This document shows, piece after piece, positions 1 to 6,744 of a stretch of 8,854 bases of DNA (position 1 is the first letter of the stretch; every line of letters starts with the position of its first letter). Made by a program: the position numbers and the translations under genes. The notes below the pieces were generated by a model that did not search any database, was not told where the DNA came from, and worked only from the letters and a program-made list of their open reading frames with translations. Source of the DNA: an uncultured Clostridia bacterium (lineage in GTDB: Bacteria > Bacillota > Clostridia > Oscillospirales > Acutalibacteraceae); NCBI GenBank assembly GCA_944381295.1, contig CALWKP010000253.1:1-8854 (forward strand), in the 5' to 3' direction.

Positions 1-369
1 GGGTATGATGCAGAAGTCTATCACTGTGCGTTTGATCCCGGCAGTCTGGATATGATCGTGATTCCTGCATTGGATTTCTGCATTTTCGACAGTACTGCCC
101 CGCACGAATATTTTCCCGAGCTTCCGGGGGATGAGGTCTGGGATTTGTATGACGCAGCCGTTAAAGAAGGCGTTGACGAATTCTACGCAAGTGAACTGGA
201 ATGTTTTCAAAAAGCTTATAAAGGAAAAGTTGCCCAGGCTACCGAATGGATCAAAACAGCGAAAAATCTGTATGGTGCTTTTTCAGAAGAAATTTGGAAG
301 AATATTCCTTCTGATGTCTGGCAAGAAGAAAAAAATCGAATTATTCAGGAGATCCTTCCACAAATCTGA
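1..369 (+). CDS. C-terminal part of a PRK06851-like P-loop NTPase (5' end outside window)
   Basis: The frame is open from the first base, so the 122 visible residues are the end of a longer protein; the ATG at 52 is internal. The visible part opens with a stretch reading YHCAFDPGSLDMIVIPALDF followed by STAPHEYFPELPGDE. This resembles the family of duplicated P-loop ATPases catalogued as PRK06851 in Firmicutes, where a (C)xxDPxSLDxxxIPxL motif is followed by a T(A/P)PH motif in each half. The remainder is charged and probably helical, typical of the C-terminal end. The Walker A motif would lie upstream of the window and cannot be seen, so the assignment rests on motif memory alone. The role of the family is poorly defined. 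The gene is followed within 30 bases by a hairpin terminator and converges on the minus-strand permease gene. An unrelated nucleotide-binding protein is not excluded. Confidence 0.6.
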   Translation, partial: GYDAEVYHCAFDPGSLDMIVIPALDFCIFDSTAPHEYFPELPGDEVWDLYDAAVKEGVDEFYASELECFQKAYKGKVAQATEWIKTAKNLYGAFSEEIWKNIPSDVWQEEKNRIIQEILPQI

Positions 370-393
370 CCGACTATTTTTCCATAATCCTGT

Positions 394-438
394 AAAAATG
401 CCTGATACTGGTGACAAGACCGGTATCAGGCATTTTTT
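394..438. terminator. Bidirectional intrinsic terminator between convergent genes
   Basis: A 14-bp stem (399-412 pairing with 419-432, one T-G wobble) closes a six-base loop. It is preceded by five A and followed by six T, so it has a U-tail when read in either direction. It lies 25 bases past the plus-strand NTPase stop and about 80 bases past the permease stop on the minus strand, and probably serves both genes. Confidence 0.85.
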
Positions 439-515
439 AAAAGAGATCAAAGAAAAGATTTCTAAAACGCACATACCTCTGTTGCGAACAAGGAAGAAAA
501 AACGATCTTCCCGCC

Positions 516-1859
516 TTACTCTTGACGGATCGCTGACAGTGCGCTGATCTTGACAGCACGGTTCGCAGGATATAATCCGGAAGCCAAGCCTACGACTGTG
601 GCAAAAAGCAGCGCTCCCAATACCAGCCACGCAGGGATCACAGACACCTGCCCCCCCATACCGCCAAAACCAAAGATACCGCTTAATCCGCCGCCGCTGC
701 CGCCTCCATTACTCGCCATCGAGTTCAAGAGAACGGATGCCCCATAACTTAAAATTACTCCTATAACACCGCCGATCAACCCAATGATCGCTGCTTCGAT
801 CAGAAACATTGCGCGGATATTCCCGATAACGCATCCCAGGACCTTCATAACACCAATTTCCCTTGTCCGTTCATAGATAGACATCGTCATAGTATTGATA
901 ATCCCCAGAGCGGCAACCAACAAAGAAATTGCACCTAATCCACCCAAAATCATCTGGATCGTAGCAGATTGCTCTTCCAACGGTTTTCGGATACTCTCCA
1001 TACTGCTGGTAGAAAACCCATATTCTTTGATCACATCTTCCACCTGTGCTACATGGTTGATATCGTCTACTTTGATGACTACATTTTCATAACTTTCCTT
1101 TTTGCTTTTATCTTCTTTGACCCCATTGATTTTGTTATACTCTTTCTTGAGCTCCTTCATGTAATTGATATCCATGAAAATTCCGTATGGTGATGGATTC
1201 TTACTCCAGTCGGTCGTCATAACCCCGATACAATTTAATTTAACTGGTTTTACTTTTTTATTATTGTTGGGATCTGTAATCCGAATGGAGAGTTCCAATT
1301 TATCGTTCATGACATCAACGTCAGGGTCTAACGGATTTCCATTCGCATCATACTGCATCCCCCACATTTGATTTTTCTTTTTGGGGTTAACGAAATAGTA
1401 TTGCGCTTCCTGTCCAACCAGAATAGTCGTTTTATCCACTTTAGCTCCCGGCAGTTCGCCCTTTTCCATACCGTATCCCAACGCGCTCAACGCCGTCAGA
1501 TCGACGCCCATCACAGAACCCTGATATTCATATTTCCCGCTTTTGATTACAAAGGAACTGGATTCATTCATGATCGGTGTCACCGCAACCACTTCCGGGA
1601 TCGCCCGAATCGATTCCAACATCGTGTCGTCCAAGGGTGTCGAATCCGGCGTTGCGTTATAGTTATACACCTGGATGACCGTAAGGTCGCCCATTCCCTG
1701 CATCATGCTGTCCATACTCGCCTGGATTCCCAAACCTAAAGAGATCATTGTCACTATTGCGCAGGTACCAATTACGACACCTGCTACCGTCAATGCAGTC
1801 CGGATTTTTCGCTTGAGCAGATTACTCATGCACATGCGAATCATATCTGTCAATTTCAT
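516..1859 (-). CDS. MacB/FtsX-type ABC transporter permease
   Basis: A 447-residue membrane protein with the MacB-family layout. A cytoplasmic N-terminus is followed by a first membrane helix (about 23-45) and a large extracytoplasmic domain (about 50-295, MacB_PCD-like). Three more helices follow (about 301-323, 349-374 and 408-430). The FtsX-type signature is clear: INTMTMSIYERTREIGVMK after helix 2, and YPANRAVKISALSAIRQE at the C-terminus. Members of this family do not form a classical substrate channel; they couple ATP hydrolysis in the cytoplasm to movement of the outside domain for export or signalling. The ATG overlaps the upstream stop codon in an ATGA arrangement, so translation is probably coupled; a GGAG sits 10 bases upstream. 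It is the last gene of the operon with the ABC ATPase and the S-layer-like protein. An unusual glycine-rich loop (about 384-403) lies between helices 3 and 4. The substrate is unknown. Confidence 0.9.
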   Translation of the reverse strand: MKLTDMIRMCMSNLLKRKIRTALTVAGVVIGTCAIVTMISLGLGIQASMDSMMQGMGDLTVIQVYNYNATPDSTPLDDTMLESIRAIPEVVAVTPIMNESSSFVIKSGKYEYQGSVMGVDLTALSALGYGMEKGELPGAKVDKTTILVGQEAQYYFVNPKKKNQMWGMQYDANGNPLDPDVDVMNDKLELSIRITDPNNNKKVKPVKLNCIGVMTTDWSKNPSPYGIFMDINYMKELKKEYNKINGVKEDKSKKESYENVVIKVDDINHVAQVEDVIKEYGFSTSSMESIRKPLEEQSATIQMILGGLGAISLLVAALGIINTMTMSIYERTREIGVMKVLGCVIGNIRAMFLIEAAIIGLIGGVIGVILSYGASVLLNSMASNGGGSGGGLSGIFGFGGMGGQVSVIPAWLVLGALLFATVVGLASGLYPANRAVKISALSAIRQE

Positions 1860-4009
1860 ACCGAATCATCTCCGGAGGGTGGGACTTCCTCTTCATAGCC
1901 TTCCTCTTCCTCTTCTATCCGTCTTTTCCTGGCTTTGATGAGTTTTGTAATCATAACGGCAGATACCACAGCGACTACGACTCCCACCCCGGCTATCGTA
2001 TATACCGCCCATGCTGGCATCCCCTGTGCTTCCGGTTCCGGCATCTCTTCCGGATTTTGTTCTACCGGCGGCTGATAGGCCGGCATGACTTCACAGCTGA
2101 ATTCTTTTACTACTTCTTTTGACTGTCCATTTGCATCCTCATAAGTAATGATCGCCTTTCCGGTAATCATCCCTTCTGCTTCCGCATTCAGCGTCGCTTC
2201 AAAATAGTCACTGGTTCCTGATTCCACATTGCCAATGTAGGAATTCATTTCTCCGGATGTAAAATTCTCACCTTCCAGCGTCAAGGATACATTGTATACG
2301 GTACTCTTTCCTTTATTGACATAGCTGAGATTCAATGTGGCTGAGTCTCCCAACATGATCGGACCATAAATTTCTGCATCCTGGATTTCAAAGCGGTCAG
2401 GCTGCGTCAAAGGAATGGAAATCGTTTCTTCACCGCTTAAATCGGTCATACGTTTGCCGTTAATGACCGCTTCATAGGTATATTTTACTGTGACACCATA
2501 GGATTTCGGTACTGCATCCGCTTTCGGATACAGTGCGATCTCCTGGGAAAACACTGCTCCCGGAGCGACATTTTCAATAAAAAAGGTATTGGAAGATTTT
2601 GCAGGAGTAAATGCCGCCATATCCGTTTCGCCTTCGGACGCAGGATTTCCGATCGTCATCTTCAAATTTTCAATCGAATACGATTTGCTTGTATTCCGGA
2701 AATCCATTTTTAACAGGAATTCCTGTCCTCCAACAACGGACATTCCGCCGTAATCATAACGTTCTATGATAATCTGAGGCTTACTCGCTGCGGAGCCCTC
2801 TCCATCTTCGGAGGATGTTCCTTTTACCGGTACAAATACTTTTGCTGCACTTACCGGCGTTTCCAGTTCATCGGCAGAAAGTTGAATCTCTAACGGATAA
2901 TTTCCCGATGCCATACTATTGTTTGCACTTAACGGGAAGGTTACAGTTGCTGTTTTCCCAGCTTCCAAAACATCCAAGGTCTTGCGGTCCATTGTCCCGT
3001 TCGCCGTGATGGATGCGGTATCCAGCGACGGCAGTGCAATCACAACGTTATGATACGTATCCCCGCTGTTATTTACGATGGTCAAAGTCAGGGAGAAATT
3101 TTGCCCCTCGTTCACCACTGAGCGGTCTAGTTTGAACGATTCCAACGCCAGTTTCCCTGTACCGTCAGCAGCATTGGTTACCCGCAAATAAGCAGTGAGA
3201 TCATTTCCGCCTGCCTTTAGGGTAATTGGGTAAATTCCTTCCTTCACAGAGCTGTCAATACGGAGTTTCATCGGAAGATTTTGTTTTTGCTTATCCGCAA
3301 ATGTCAAGGTATAGACGGAACCTGCGGTGGTAAAAGAAATTCCTCCGTCAGCAGGGAGTGTCGCGGAAATCTGGACATTCCCTGTCATCCCATTGCTGAC
3401 AAGCGGGATATTCACGGTACCTTCTGTTCCTGCCTCGATAGTAGGAATCGGACTGCTTTCGTCTACCAGGATGCTGTTTTCCTCACTTCCTGCTGCATAG
3501 ACGACTGTTTTCTGGACCGTAAACCGAGCGCCGTCGATCCGTTCCTCTCCACTATAATAAGTAATTGTAAAACGCAATGTCGCTGACCCCGGCCCCACAT
3601 ACTTCAGGTTTTTCTCGGGGATATGGAGGGTATATTGGAACACCGATGCAGTATTTCCTTCTTCATCCGTTTTTGGGGGCAAAATTGCACCCTCATTTAA
3701 AATATATTTCGCCCCACTCACCTGAACGCTGCCATTGGGACAGCTTACACTGATTTCTATTTTATCGACATGTCCATCCAGAGTCATGTCATCTTCCCTG
3801 TTATTAGGATGTCCAAAAGTTATATTCACGCCAAAAGGATTCCCTGCCGTCACTGATGCCGGGTCAGTTGCGGCTTCCAACACGACCGGGTCTGAGTATT
3901 CCTTCTTATCCGCCGCATACACCGCTTTCGGCGCCGCTATCCCCACCAATATCGTGAGCATCAGGCACACCGGCAGCAAACCCGCCAGAACCTTAACTGC
4001 TTTTTTCAT
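1856..4009 (-). CDS. Secreted, C-terminally anchored S-layer-like (COG1361/CARDB-type) protein of the ABC operon
   Basis: I take the start at the ATG at 4009 (717 residues). It has an AAGGAGG eight bases upstream and begins a typical signal peptide (MKK, hydrophobic core, likely cut near VYA/ADKK, residue 32-33). A longer frame extends upstream but lacks these signals. The mature part is a chain of about five beta-sandwich modules of roughly 100-130 residues each. Phrases such as NEGQNFSLTLTIVNNSGDTYHNV and LGDSATLNLSYVNKGKSTVYNV are typical of CARDB/NEW3-like, S-layer-associated COG1361 domains. A proline/glutamate-rich linker is followed by one membrane helix (about 666-688), a basic stop-transfer patch (KARKRR) and a short acidic cytoplasmic tail. 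The gene overlaps the ATPase gene by 17 bases and the permease gene by 4, which implies a shared complex. I infer that it acts as the extracytoplasmic partner, in the place a MacA-like adaptor would occupy. The ligand is unknown. Confidence 0.8.
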   Translation of the reverse strand: MKKAVKVLAGLLPVCLMLTILVGIAAPKAVYAADKKEYSDPVVLEAATDPASVTAGNPFGVNITFGHPNNREDDMTLDGHVDKIEISVSCPNGSVQVSGAKYILNEGAILPPKTDEEGNTASVFQYTLHIPEKNLKYVGPGSATLRFTITYYSGEERIDGARFTVQKTVVYAAGSEENSILVDESSPIPTIEAGTEGTVNIPLVSNGMTGNVQISATLPADGGISFTTAGSVYTLTFADKQKQNLPMKLRIDSSVKEGIYPITLKAGGNDLTAYLRVTNAADGTGKLALESFKLDRSVVNEGQNFSLTLTIVNNSGDTYHNVVIALPSLDTASITANGTMDRKTLDVLEAGKTATVTFPLSANNSMASGNYPLEIQLSADELETPVSAAKVFVPVKGTSSEDGEGSAASKPQIIIERYDYGGMSVVGGQEFLLKMDFRNTSKSYSIENLKMTIGNPASEGETDMAAFTPAKSSNTFFIENVAPGAVFSQEIALYPKADAVPKSYGVTVKYTYEAVINGKRMTDLSGEETISIPLTQPDRFEIQDAEIYGPIMLGDSATLNLSYVNKGKSTVYNVSLTLEGENFTSGEMNSYIGNVESGTSDYFEATLNAEAEGMITGKAIITYEDANGQSKEVVKEFSCEVMPAYQPPVEQNPEEMPEPEAQGMPAWAVYTIAGVGVVVAVVSAVMITKLIKARKRRIEEEEEGYEEEVPPSGDDSV

Positions 4010-4757
4010 CTCCGTTTCCTCCTTCAGCCATGTGGCTCCCCATTCCAGGTACCACACTTTCTTTAAAAATCGATTCGTTTGCTTGATCGCTTACTACATT
4101 TCCGTCTACTATCACGACAATCCGGTCCGCATATTCCGCAATATCTTTATCATGCGTTACCAGTATCAGCGTTTCATGATAGGTCCTTGCCATTCCCACC
4201 ATGATCTCCATCACTTCTTTTGTCGTTTTTGTATCCAGATTTCCCGTCGGTTCATCGGCAAATACAATTTTGGGTTTTGCTACAAATGCACGCGCAATCC
4301 CAACTCTTTGCTGCTGTCCGCCACTCATCTGCGTCGGCCGGTGCATCATCCGTTTTTCCAGCTTTACCGCCCGAAGCATTTCTACTGCGTCTCGTGTCCT
4401 TTGCGTCCGGCCTACACCACGGAACATCAACGGCATCGCTACGTTTTCTATCGCTGTCTGGGTCGGCATCAAATTATAGGACTGGAACACGAATCCGATA
4501 TTCCTTTGTCGGAATACCGCCAATTGCTTTTCATTCAATTTCGTGACGTCTGTTCCGTCAATCGTCACGCTTCCTTTCGTCGGCTTCTCTAACCCCGCCA
4601 TAATGTTCAACAAAGTGGATTTTCCTGAACCTGAGGTCCCTAAAATGCAACATATTTCTCCAGGGTCCACGTTAAGGTTAATCCGGTTCAGCGCAACAAC
4701 CCGCTCTTTATCCACCCGGTAAACCTTGCGCAGGTCTTTTACACAAATCAGGCTCAT
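3993..4757 (-). CDS. ABC transporter ATP-binding protein, MacB/LolD (SalX) type
   Basis: A complete 254-residue nucleotide-binding subunit with every catalytic motif: Walker A GTSGSGKST (40-48), Q-loop Q92 in FVFQSYNLMP, signature MSGGQQQR (144-151), Walker B IVFADEP with catalytic E169, D-loop GNLD, and the switch histidine H202 in LVTHD. The NLMPTQTAIENVAMPL stretch is characteristic of the LolD/MacB/FtsE-like branch that pairs with FtsX-fold permeases. It hydrolyses ATP at the cytoplasmic face to drive the permease encoded two genes downstream. The C-terminal extension after about residue 225 is hydrophilic and also carries the ribosome-binding site of the next gene. The start is supported by AAGGAG (4765-4770) seven bases upstream. 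First gene of the operon. The signature starts with M rather than the usual L, a tolerated change. Confidence 0.95.
   Translation of the reverse strand: MSLICVKDLRKVYRVDKERVVALNRINLNVDPGEICCILGTSGSGKSTLLNIMAGLEKPTKGSVTIDGTDVTKLNEKQLAVFRQRNIGFVFQSYNLMPTQTAIENVAMPLMFRGVGRTQRTRDAVEMLRAVKLEKRMMHRPTQMSGGQQQRVGIARAFVAKPKIVFADEPTGNLDTKTTKEVMEIMVGMARTYHETLILVTHDKDIAEYADRIVVIVDGNVVSDQANESIFKESVVPGMGSHMAEGGNGDEKSS
4018..4024 (-). promoter_or_regulatory. Ribosome-binding site of the S-layer-like gene, inside the ATPase gene
   Basis: A perfect AAGGAGG on the minus strand eight bases before the ATG at 4009. It lies inside the last codons of the ATPase gene and decides the start at residue 17 of the longer open frame. 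Confidence 0.85.
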
Positions 4758-4840
4758 TTTCCAACTCCTTACTTCACAAATTATGAAAAGATTTCTCCCT
4801 CATTTTCTTGATCCTTTGGGATATCTTTTTTATCATCCTT

Positions 4841-4850
4841 ATCATACCAT
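4841..4850 (-). promoter_or_regulatory. Possible extended -10 promoter element of the ABC operon
   Basis: On the minus strand TATGAT (4841-4846) is preceded by TGG, giving an extended -10 box about 85 bases before the ATPase start. No good -35 box lies 16-18 bases upstream, which would suit an activator-dependent promoter. An alternative -10, TATATT at 4894-4899, lies closer to the direct repeat. Which of the two is used cannot be settled by reading. Confidence 0.35.
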
Positions 4851-4914
4851 ATTTAGAAAATTCTTCTCCGCTTTTTAAGAATATTATTTTTACAATATAG
4901 TAATATCCCTTTCT

Positions 4915-4935
4915 GATTTTGTAACGATTTGTAAT
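4915..4935 (-). repeat. Direct repeat with 10-bp period upstream of ABC operon (candidate operator)
   Basis: On the minus strand TTACAAA occurs twice with starts 10 bases apart (ATTACAAATCGTTACAAAAT in context). Two tandem half-sites spaced by one helical turn are the usual layout for OmpR/PhoB-family response regulators, and MacB-like operons are often controlled by such two-component systems. No regulator gene is in the window, so the role as an operator is inference. Confidence 0.4.
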
Positions 4936-4980
4936 GAAACTTTTTAGCACGCTTCAAAAACAATGCCCTGATACAAAACG

Positions 4981-5019
4981 CACCCCGGGTTCCAGCTTCA
5001 TCTGCCAGGGTCCGGGGTG
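4981..5019 (-). terminator. Probable terminator of the transglutaminase gene
   Basis: CACCCCGG (4981-4988) pairs with CCGGGGTG (5012-5019), extended by wobble pairs, around a loop of about 20 bases. On the minus strand the stem is followed by CGTTTTG, a modest U-rich tail. It lies 68 bases past the stop codon. The short tail and wide loop make it weaker than the other terminators here. Confidence 0.6.
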
Positions 5020-5086
5020 GTATTCTATTTTCTCTGGAAATTCATTTCCGTCTTTCAAAACCAGAAATTTCCTGCCTGGCTGCGCC

Positions 5087-6349
5087 TTATGCCGCCAGGG
5101 ATGCGGCAACGGTGACCTTCATCACCGCCATTCCTCCGCTTCCATCTGTCACCAAAATTTTAGCGTCTCCTGGCGCCAATAATCGGACTGTATACAATTG
5201 ACCGCGTGGATCCTCCCCATTTGTTAATAGAACATCAGCAACCTCGGCATTCGAACTGCTTACCATAAGCTGTTTTCCGGTACTGTTCAATGCCAGAAAC
5301 TGATAAATACTTCCCTGCTGTCCCGCGTATGCTGCCGTGTCCAGACGAAGTGCGGTTCCTTCGGTTTTCTGCTCCGGCTGCTGCACTGGGGCTGCATTCC
5401 AATCGAAACGATCATACAGCGTACTTTCCGCTTTCGGATAATCTTTCGGGCTCCATCCATAATGTTGATTTTGGCTGTCTGCAATGCGCAGATCACTTAC
5501 CAAGAATGTCCCGTACTGTATTTGTCCAGGTATATCTGGATACTGGTCATCCCATGTGCAATCCACGTGATACCAGTTTCCATCTAATTTCACCATGTTC
5601 CACGCATGATTCATCAATGCGCTTGATACAAACACCGACTCGATCCCCAACCGCTGCATGAAAAGCTGAAACGCCAACGCATATCCCTGACAGACTGCTT
5701 TCCGTTCTACCAATGCCCCATAAGCTGTATAAATCGTTCTGGTTTGCGGGCTGTTTTTTAAAGTATCCATATCATAAGCAACCGTTGATACCAGATAATC
5801 ATGCACCGCTTTTACTTTTTCCACATCGCTCAATGCCAGATCAATCCCCGACAAAACCGTTTGTATCACCTGTTCTGTCTGCGCCTGGCGTCCTGCTGTT
5901 TCCGCCGCATGATAGGGATAGACAAAATTGATATATTTAATTAGATGGTCTTTTACGCCCATCCCATAAGTATAACTATCCAGTTCCATCGCCATAGGAT
6001 ATTCGGTTGGCATTTCCACTTCCATGATGTGAATCAGAGATTCTTCTGTCAATCCATACTGTGTCACGTCAACAGTAGGCTGATGCCCAAGTACCGCCTG
6101 CGCAATCGCTTGCAGTGCCTCCTGTTGTTCGGTCTGTTCGGGATTCAGCTCCACGATGATCGGTTCCATATCAGCAGCTGTCTGCACTTCTTGAGGCGCT
6201 GTTTCCTGGATAGCATAGGTTTCATAAGGACGTTCTGTCTCATGGACCTGATCTATTTTCTGGGCCGAAGCTGTCCCGATCGTTGAAAAAAGGATCGAAA
6301 CCGCTAACCCTATCCCGACTATTTTTTTCCCTGCTGTTTTTCGCAACAT
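5087..6349 (-). CDS. Secreted transglutaminase-like protein with C-terminal beta domain
   Basis: I take the start at the ATG at 6349 (420 residues), with AAGGAGG eight bases upstream and a signal peptide at residues 1-29 (basic MLRKTAGKK, hydrophobic core, likely cut at ASA/QK). A longer upstream frame has no such signals. Residues 30-90 are an acidic, glutamine-rich linker. The core domain (about 175-270) is of the Transglut_core type (COG5279-like), with all three catalytic residues: C220 in AVCQGYA, H248 in NHAWN and D263 in HVDCTWDD. Proteins of this group act on cell-surface or extracellular proteins as cysteine proteases, cross-linkers or amidases; the substrate here is unknown. Residues about 333-415 form a separate beta-rich domain (VSSSNAEVADV...LLAPGDAKILVTDG), resembling an Ig-like Big_2-type fold. 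No membrane anchor or sortase signal is present, so the mature protein is probably released or held to the wall by this domain. It is a single-gene unit. Confidence 0.88.
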   Translation of the reverse strand: MLRKTAGKKIVGIGLAVSILFSTIGTASAQKIDQVHETERPYETYAIQETAPQEVQTAADMEPIIVELNPEQTEQQEALQAIAQAVLGHQPTVDVTQYGLTEESLIHIMEVEMPTEYPMAMELDSYTYGMGVKDHLIKYINFVYPYHAAETAGRQAQTEQVIQTVLSGIDLALSDVEKVKAVHDYLVSTVAYDMDTLKNSPQTRTIYTAYGALVERKAVCQGYALAFQLFMQRLGIESVFVSSALMNHAWNMVKLDGNWYHVDCTWDDQYPDIPGQIQYGTFLVSDLRIADSQNQHYGWSPKDYPKAESTLYDRFDWNAAPVQQPEQKTEGTALRLDTAAYAGQQGSIYQFLALNSTGKQLMVSSSNAEVADVLLTNGEDPRGQLYTVRLLAPGDAKILVTDGSGGMAVMKVTVAASLAA

Positions 6350-6357
6350 ACCAGCCG

Positions 6358-6364
6358 CCTCCTT
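6358..6364 (-). promoter_or_regulatory. Ribosome-binding site of the transglutaminase gene
   Basis: A perfect AAGGAGG on the minus strand, eight bases before the ATG at 6349. Together with the signal peptide that follows, it decides the start. Confidence 0.85.
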
Positions 6365-6466
6365 TTCTTGTATATTCCAAGAATTTCTACATTTATTGTA
6401 ACGGGATACCTGGTAAAAAGTAAAGAAACAAATTCGTAAATTCCTGTTACGGTTTTGAAATGATGA

Positions 6467-6563
6467 CAAAAACCCGGCCTGATTTCAGACCGGGTTCCTG
6501 CCAAGAAAAATGAATGTATGTTGGTTTGTGGCGTTATCAATTTTAGTAAGCTATTGCTAACTT
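6467..6563 (-). ncRNA. Candidate small RNA or attenuated leader RNA
   Basis: About 97 bases lie between the predicted start of a near-consensus promoter and the end of a strong intrinsic terminator, with no credible reading frame. The 5' end can fold into a hairpin (6547-6564, TAAGTTAGCAATAGCTTA), with a seven-pair stem (one G-U) closed by GCAA, a GNRA tetraloop. A middle segment is mostly unpaired and CA-rich, with possible CCAA/TTGG or GCCA/TGGC closing pairs. The 3' end is the terminator hairpin. It matches no RNA family I recognise. It could be an independent trans-acting RNA, or a leader whose terminator controls read-through into the transglutaminase gene 120 bases downstream. I found no obvious antiterminator partner for the terminator arm, which slightly favours a free-standing RNA. 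Confidence 0.5.
6471..6496 (-). terminator. Strong minus-strand intrinsic terminator
   Basis: AACCCGG (6471-6477) pairs with CCGGGTT (6490-6496). After one mismatch the stem continues with CTG/CAG around a four-base loop. On the minus strand the stem runs directly into TTTTTG; on the plus strand it is followed by CCTGCC, so it works only in the minus direction. It lies upstream of the transglutaminase gene, not after a protein gene. Confidence 0.85.
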
Positions 6564-6569
6564 AAGTTC

Positions 6570-6598
6570 ACTATACCATACTCTTCCGCTTTTGTCAA
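6570..6598 (-). promoter_or_regulatory. Near-consensus housekeeping promoter driving the candidate small RNA
   Basis: On the minus strand TTGACA (6593-6598), a 17-bp spacer and TATAGT (6570-6575) with a TG one base before the -10 box. This is a perfect -35, a five-of-six -10, ideal spacing and an extended -10. The predicted start of transcription is near 6563. Confidence 0.85.
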
Positions 6599-6655
6599 AT
6601 GTTTTCCTGTTTTTTAAAAATTGTCTTGTAACTTTCTGCAAGCATTTAACCATAT

Positions 6656-6703
6656 AAAAACTTTTGCTGATGGGGAATTTTTAAGCTTATTAGTAAAGCA
6701 AAA
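6656..6703 (-). terminator. Possible weak terminator of the acetyltransferase gene
   Basis: On the minus strand TTTTGCT and AGCAAAA (6697-6703 and 6662-6668) can pair around a 28-base loop, followed by GTTTTT. The AT-rich stem and large loop make it weak. It is the only candidate between the acetyltransferase stop and the next promoter. Confidence 0.3.
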
Positions 6704-6744
6704 TCCTTCAATACGTGGAGAGGATCTTATTTAATATCTTTTTG

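Larger units (their letters stand above)
4771..5086. other. Intergenic region between transglutaminase 3' end and ABC operon start
   Basis: 316 bases with no credible gene. The AT-rich part nearest the ATPase gene (4771-4940) holds the likely operon promoter region and a 10-bp-period direct repeat. The part nearest the transglutaminase gene (4981-5019) holds a GC-rich hairpin. A short 6-bp inverted repeat (ATATTA at 4881-4886 with TAATAT at 4901-4906) is present but is unremarkable in such AT-rich sequence. Confidence 0.7.
6350..6744. other. Intergenic region between acetyltransferase and transglutaminase genes
   Basis: 395 bases without a protein-coding gene. Read on the minus strand it contains, in order: a weak hairpin with a U-tail after the acetyltransferase (6656-6703), a near-consensus promoter (6570-6598), a structured stretch of about 95 bases, a strong terminator (6468-6496), and a 120-base stretch leading to the transglutaminase start. 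That last stretch has a TACAAT box (6394-6399) but no matching -35 box. Confidence 0.75.

Noticed and set aside
52..369. Treating the first gene as a complete 105-residue protein starting at 52
   Set aside because: The frame is open to base 1, the upstream codons continue the family-like motif (YHCAFDPGSLD), and there is no ribosome-binding site before position 52.
3735..4592. Long open frame of 285 codons on the plus strand, opposite the ATPase and surface-protein genes
   Set aside because: It is antisense to two well-supported genes with complete motifs, its translation is rich in His, Arg, Ser and Cys without any domain, and it has no ribosome-binding site.
4881..4906. ATATTA/TAATAT inverted repeat upstream of the ABC operon
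   Set aside because: Six AT-only pairs with a 14-base loop are expected by chance in sequence this AT-rich.
6396..6403. CGTTACAA shared (minus strand) between the transglutaminase upstream region and the ABC operon repeat (4919-4926)
   Set aside because: An 8-base match in AT-rich intergenic DNA is easily chance. At the transglutaminase gene it is not tandemly repeated and it overlaps a possible -10 box.
6319..6540. Minus-strand frame of 73 codons crossing the candidate small RNA and its terminator
   Set aside because: It starts with TTG, has no ribosome-binding site, reads through a strong terminator hairpin, and its translation looks random.
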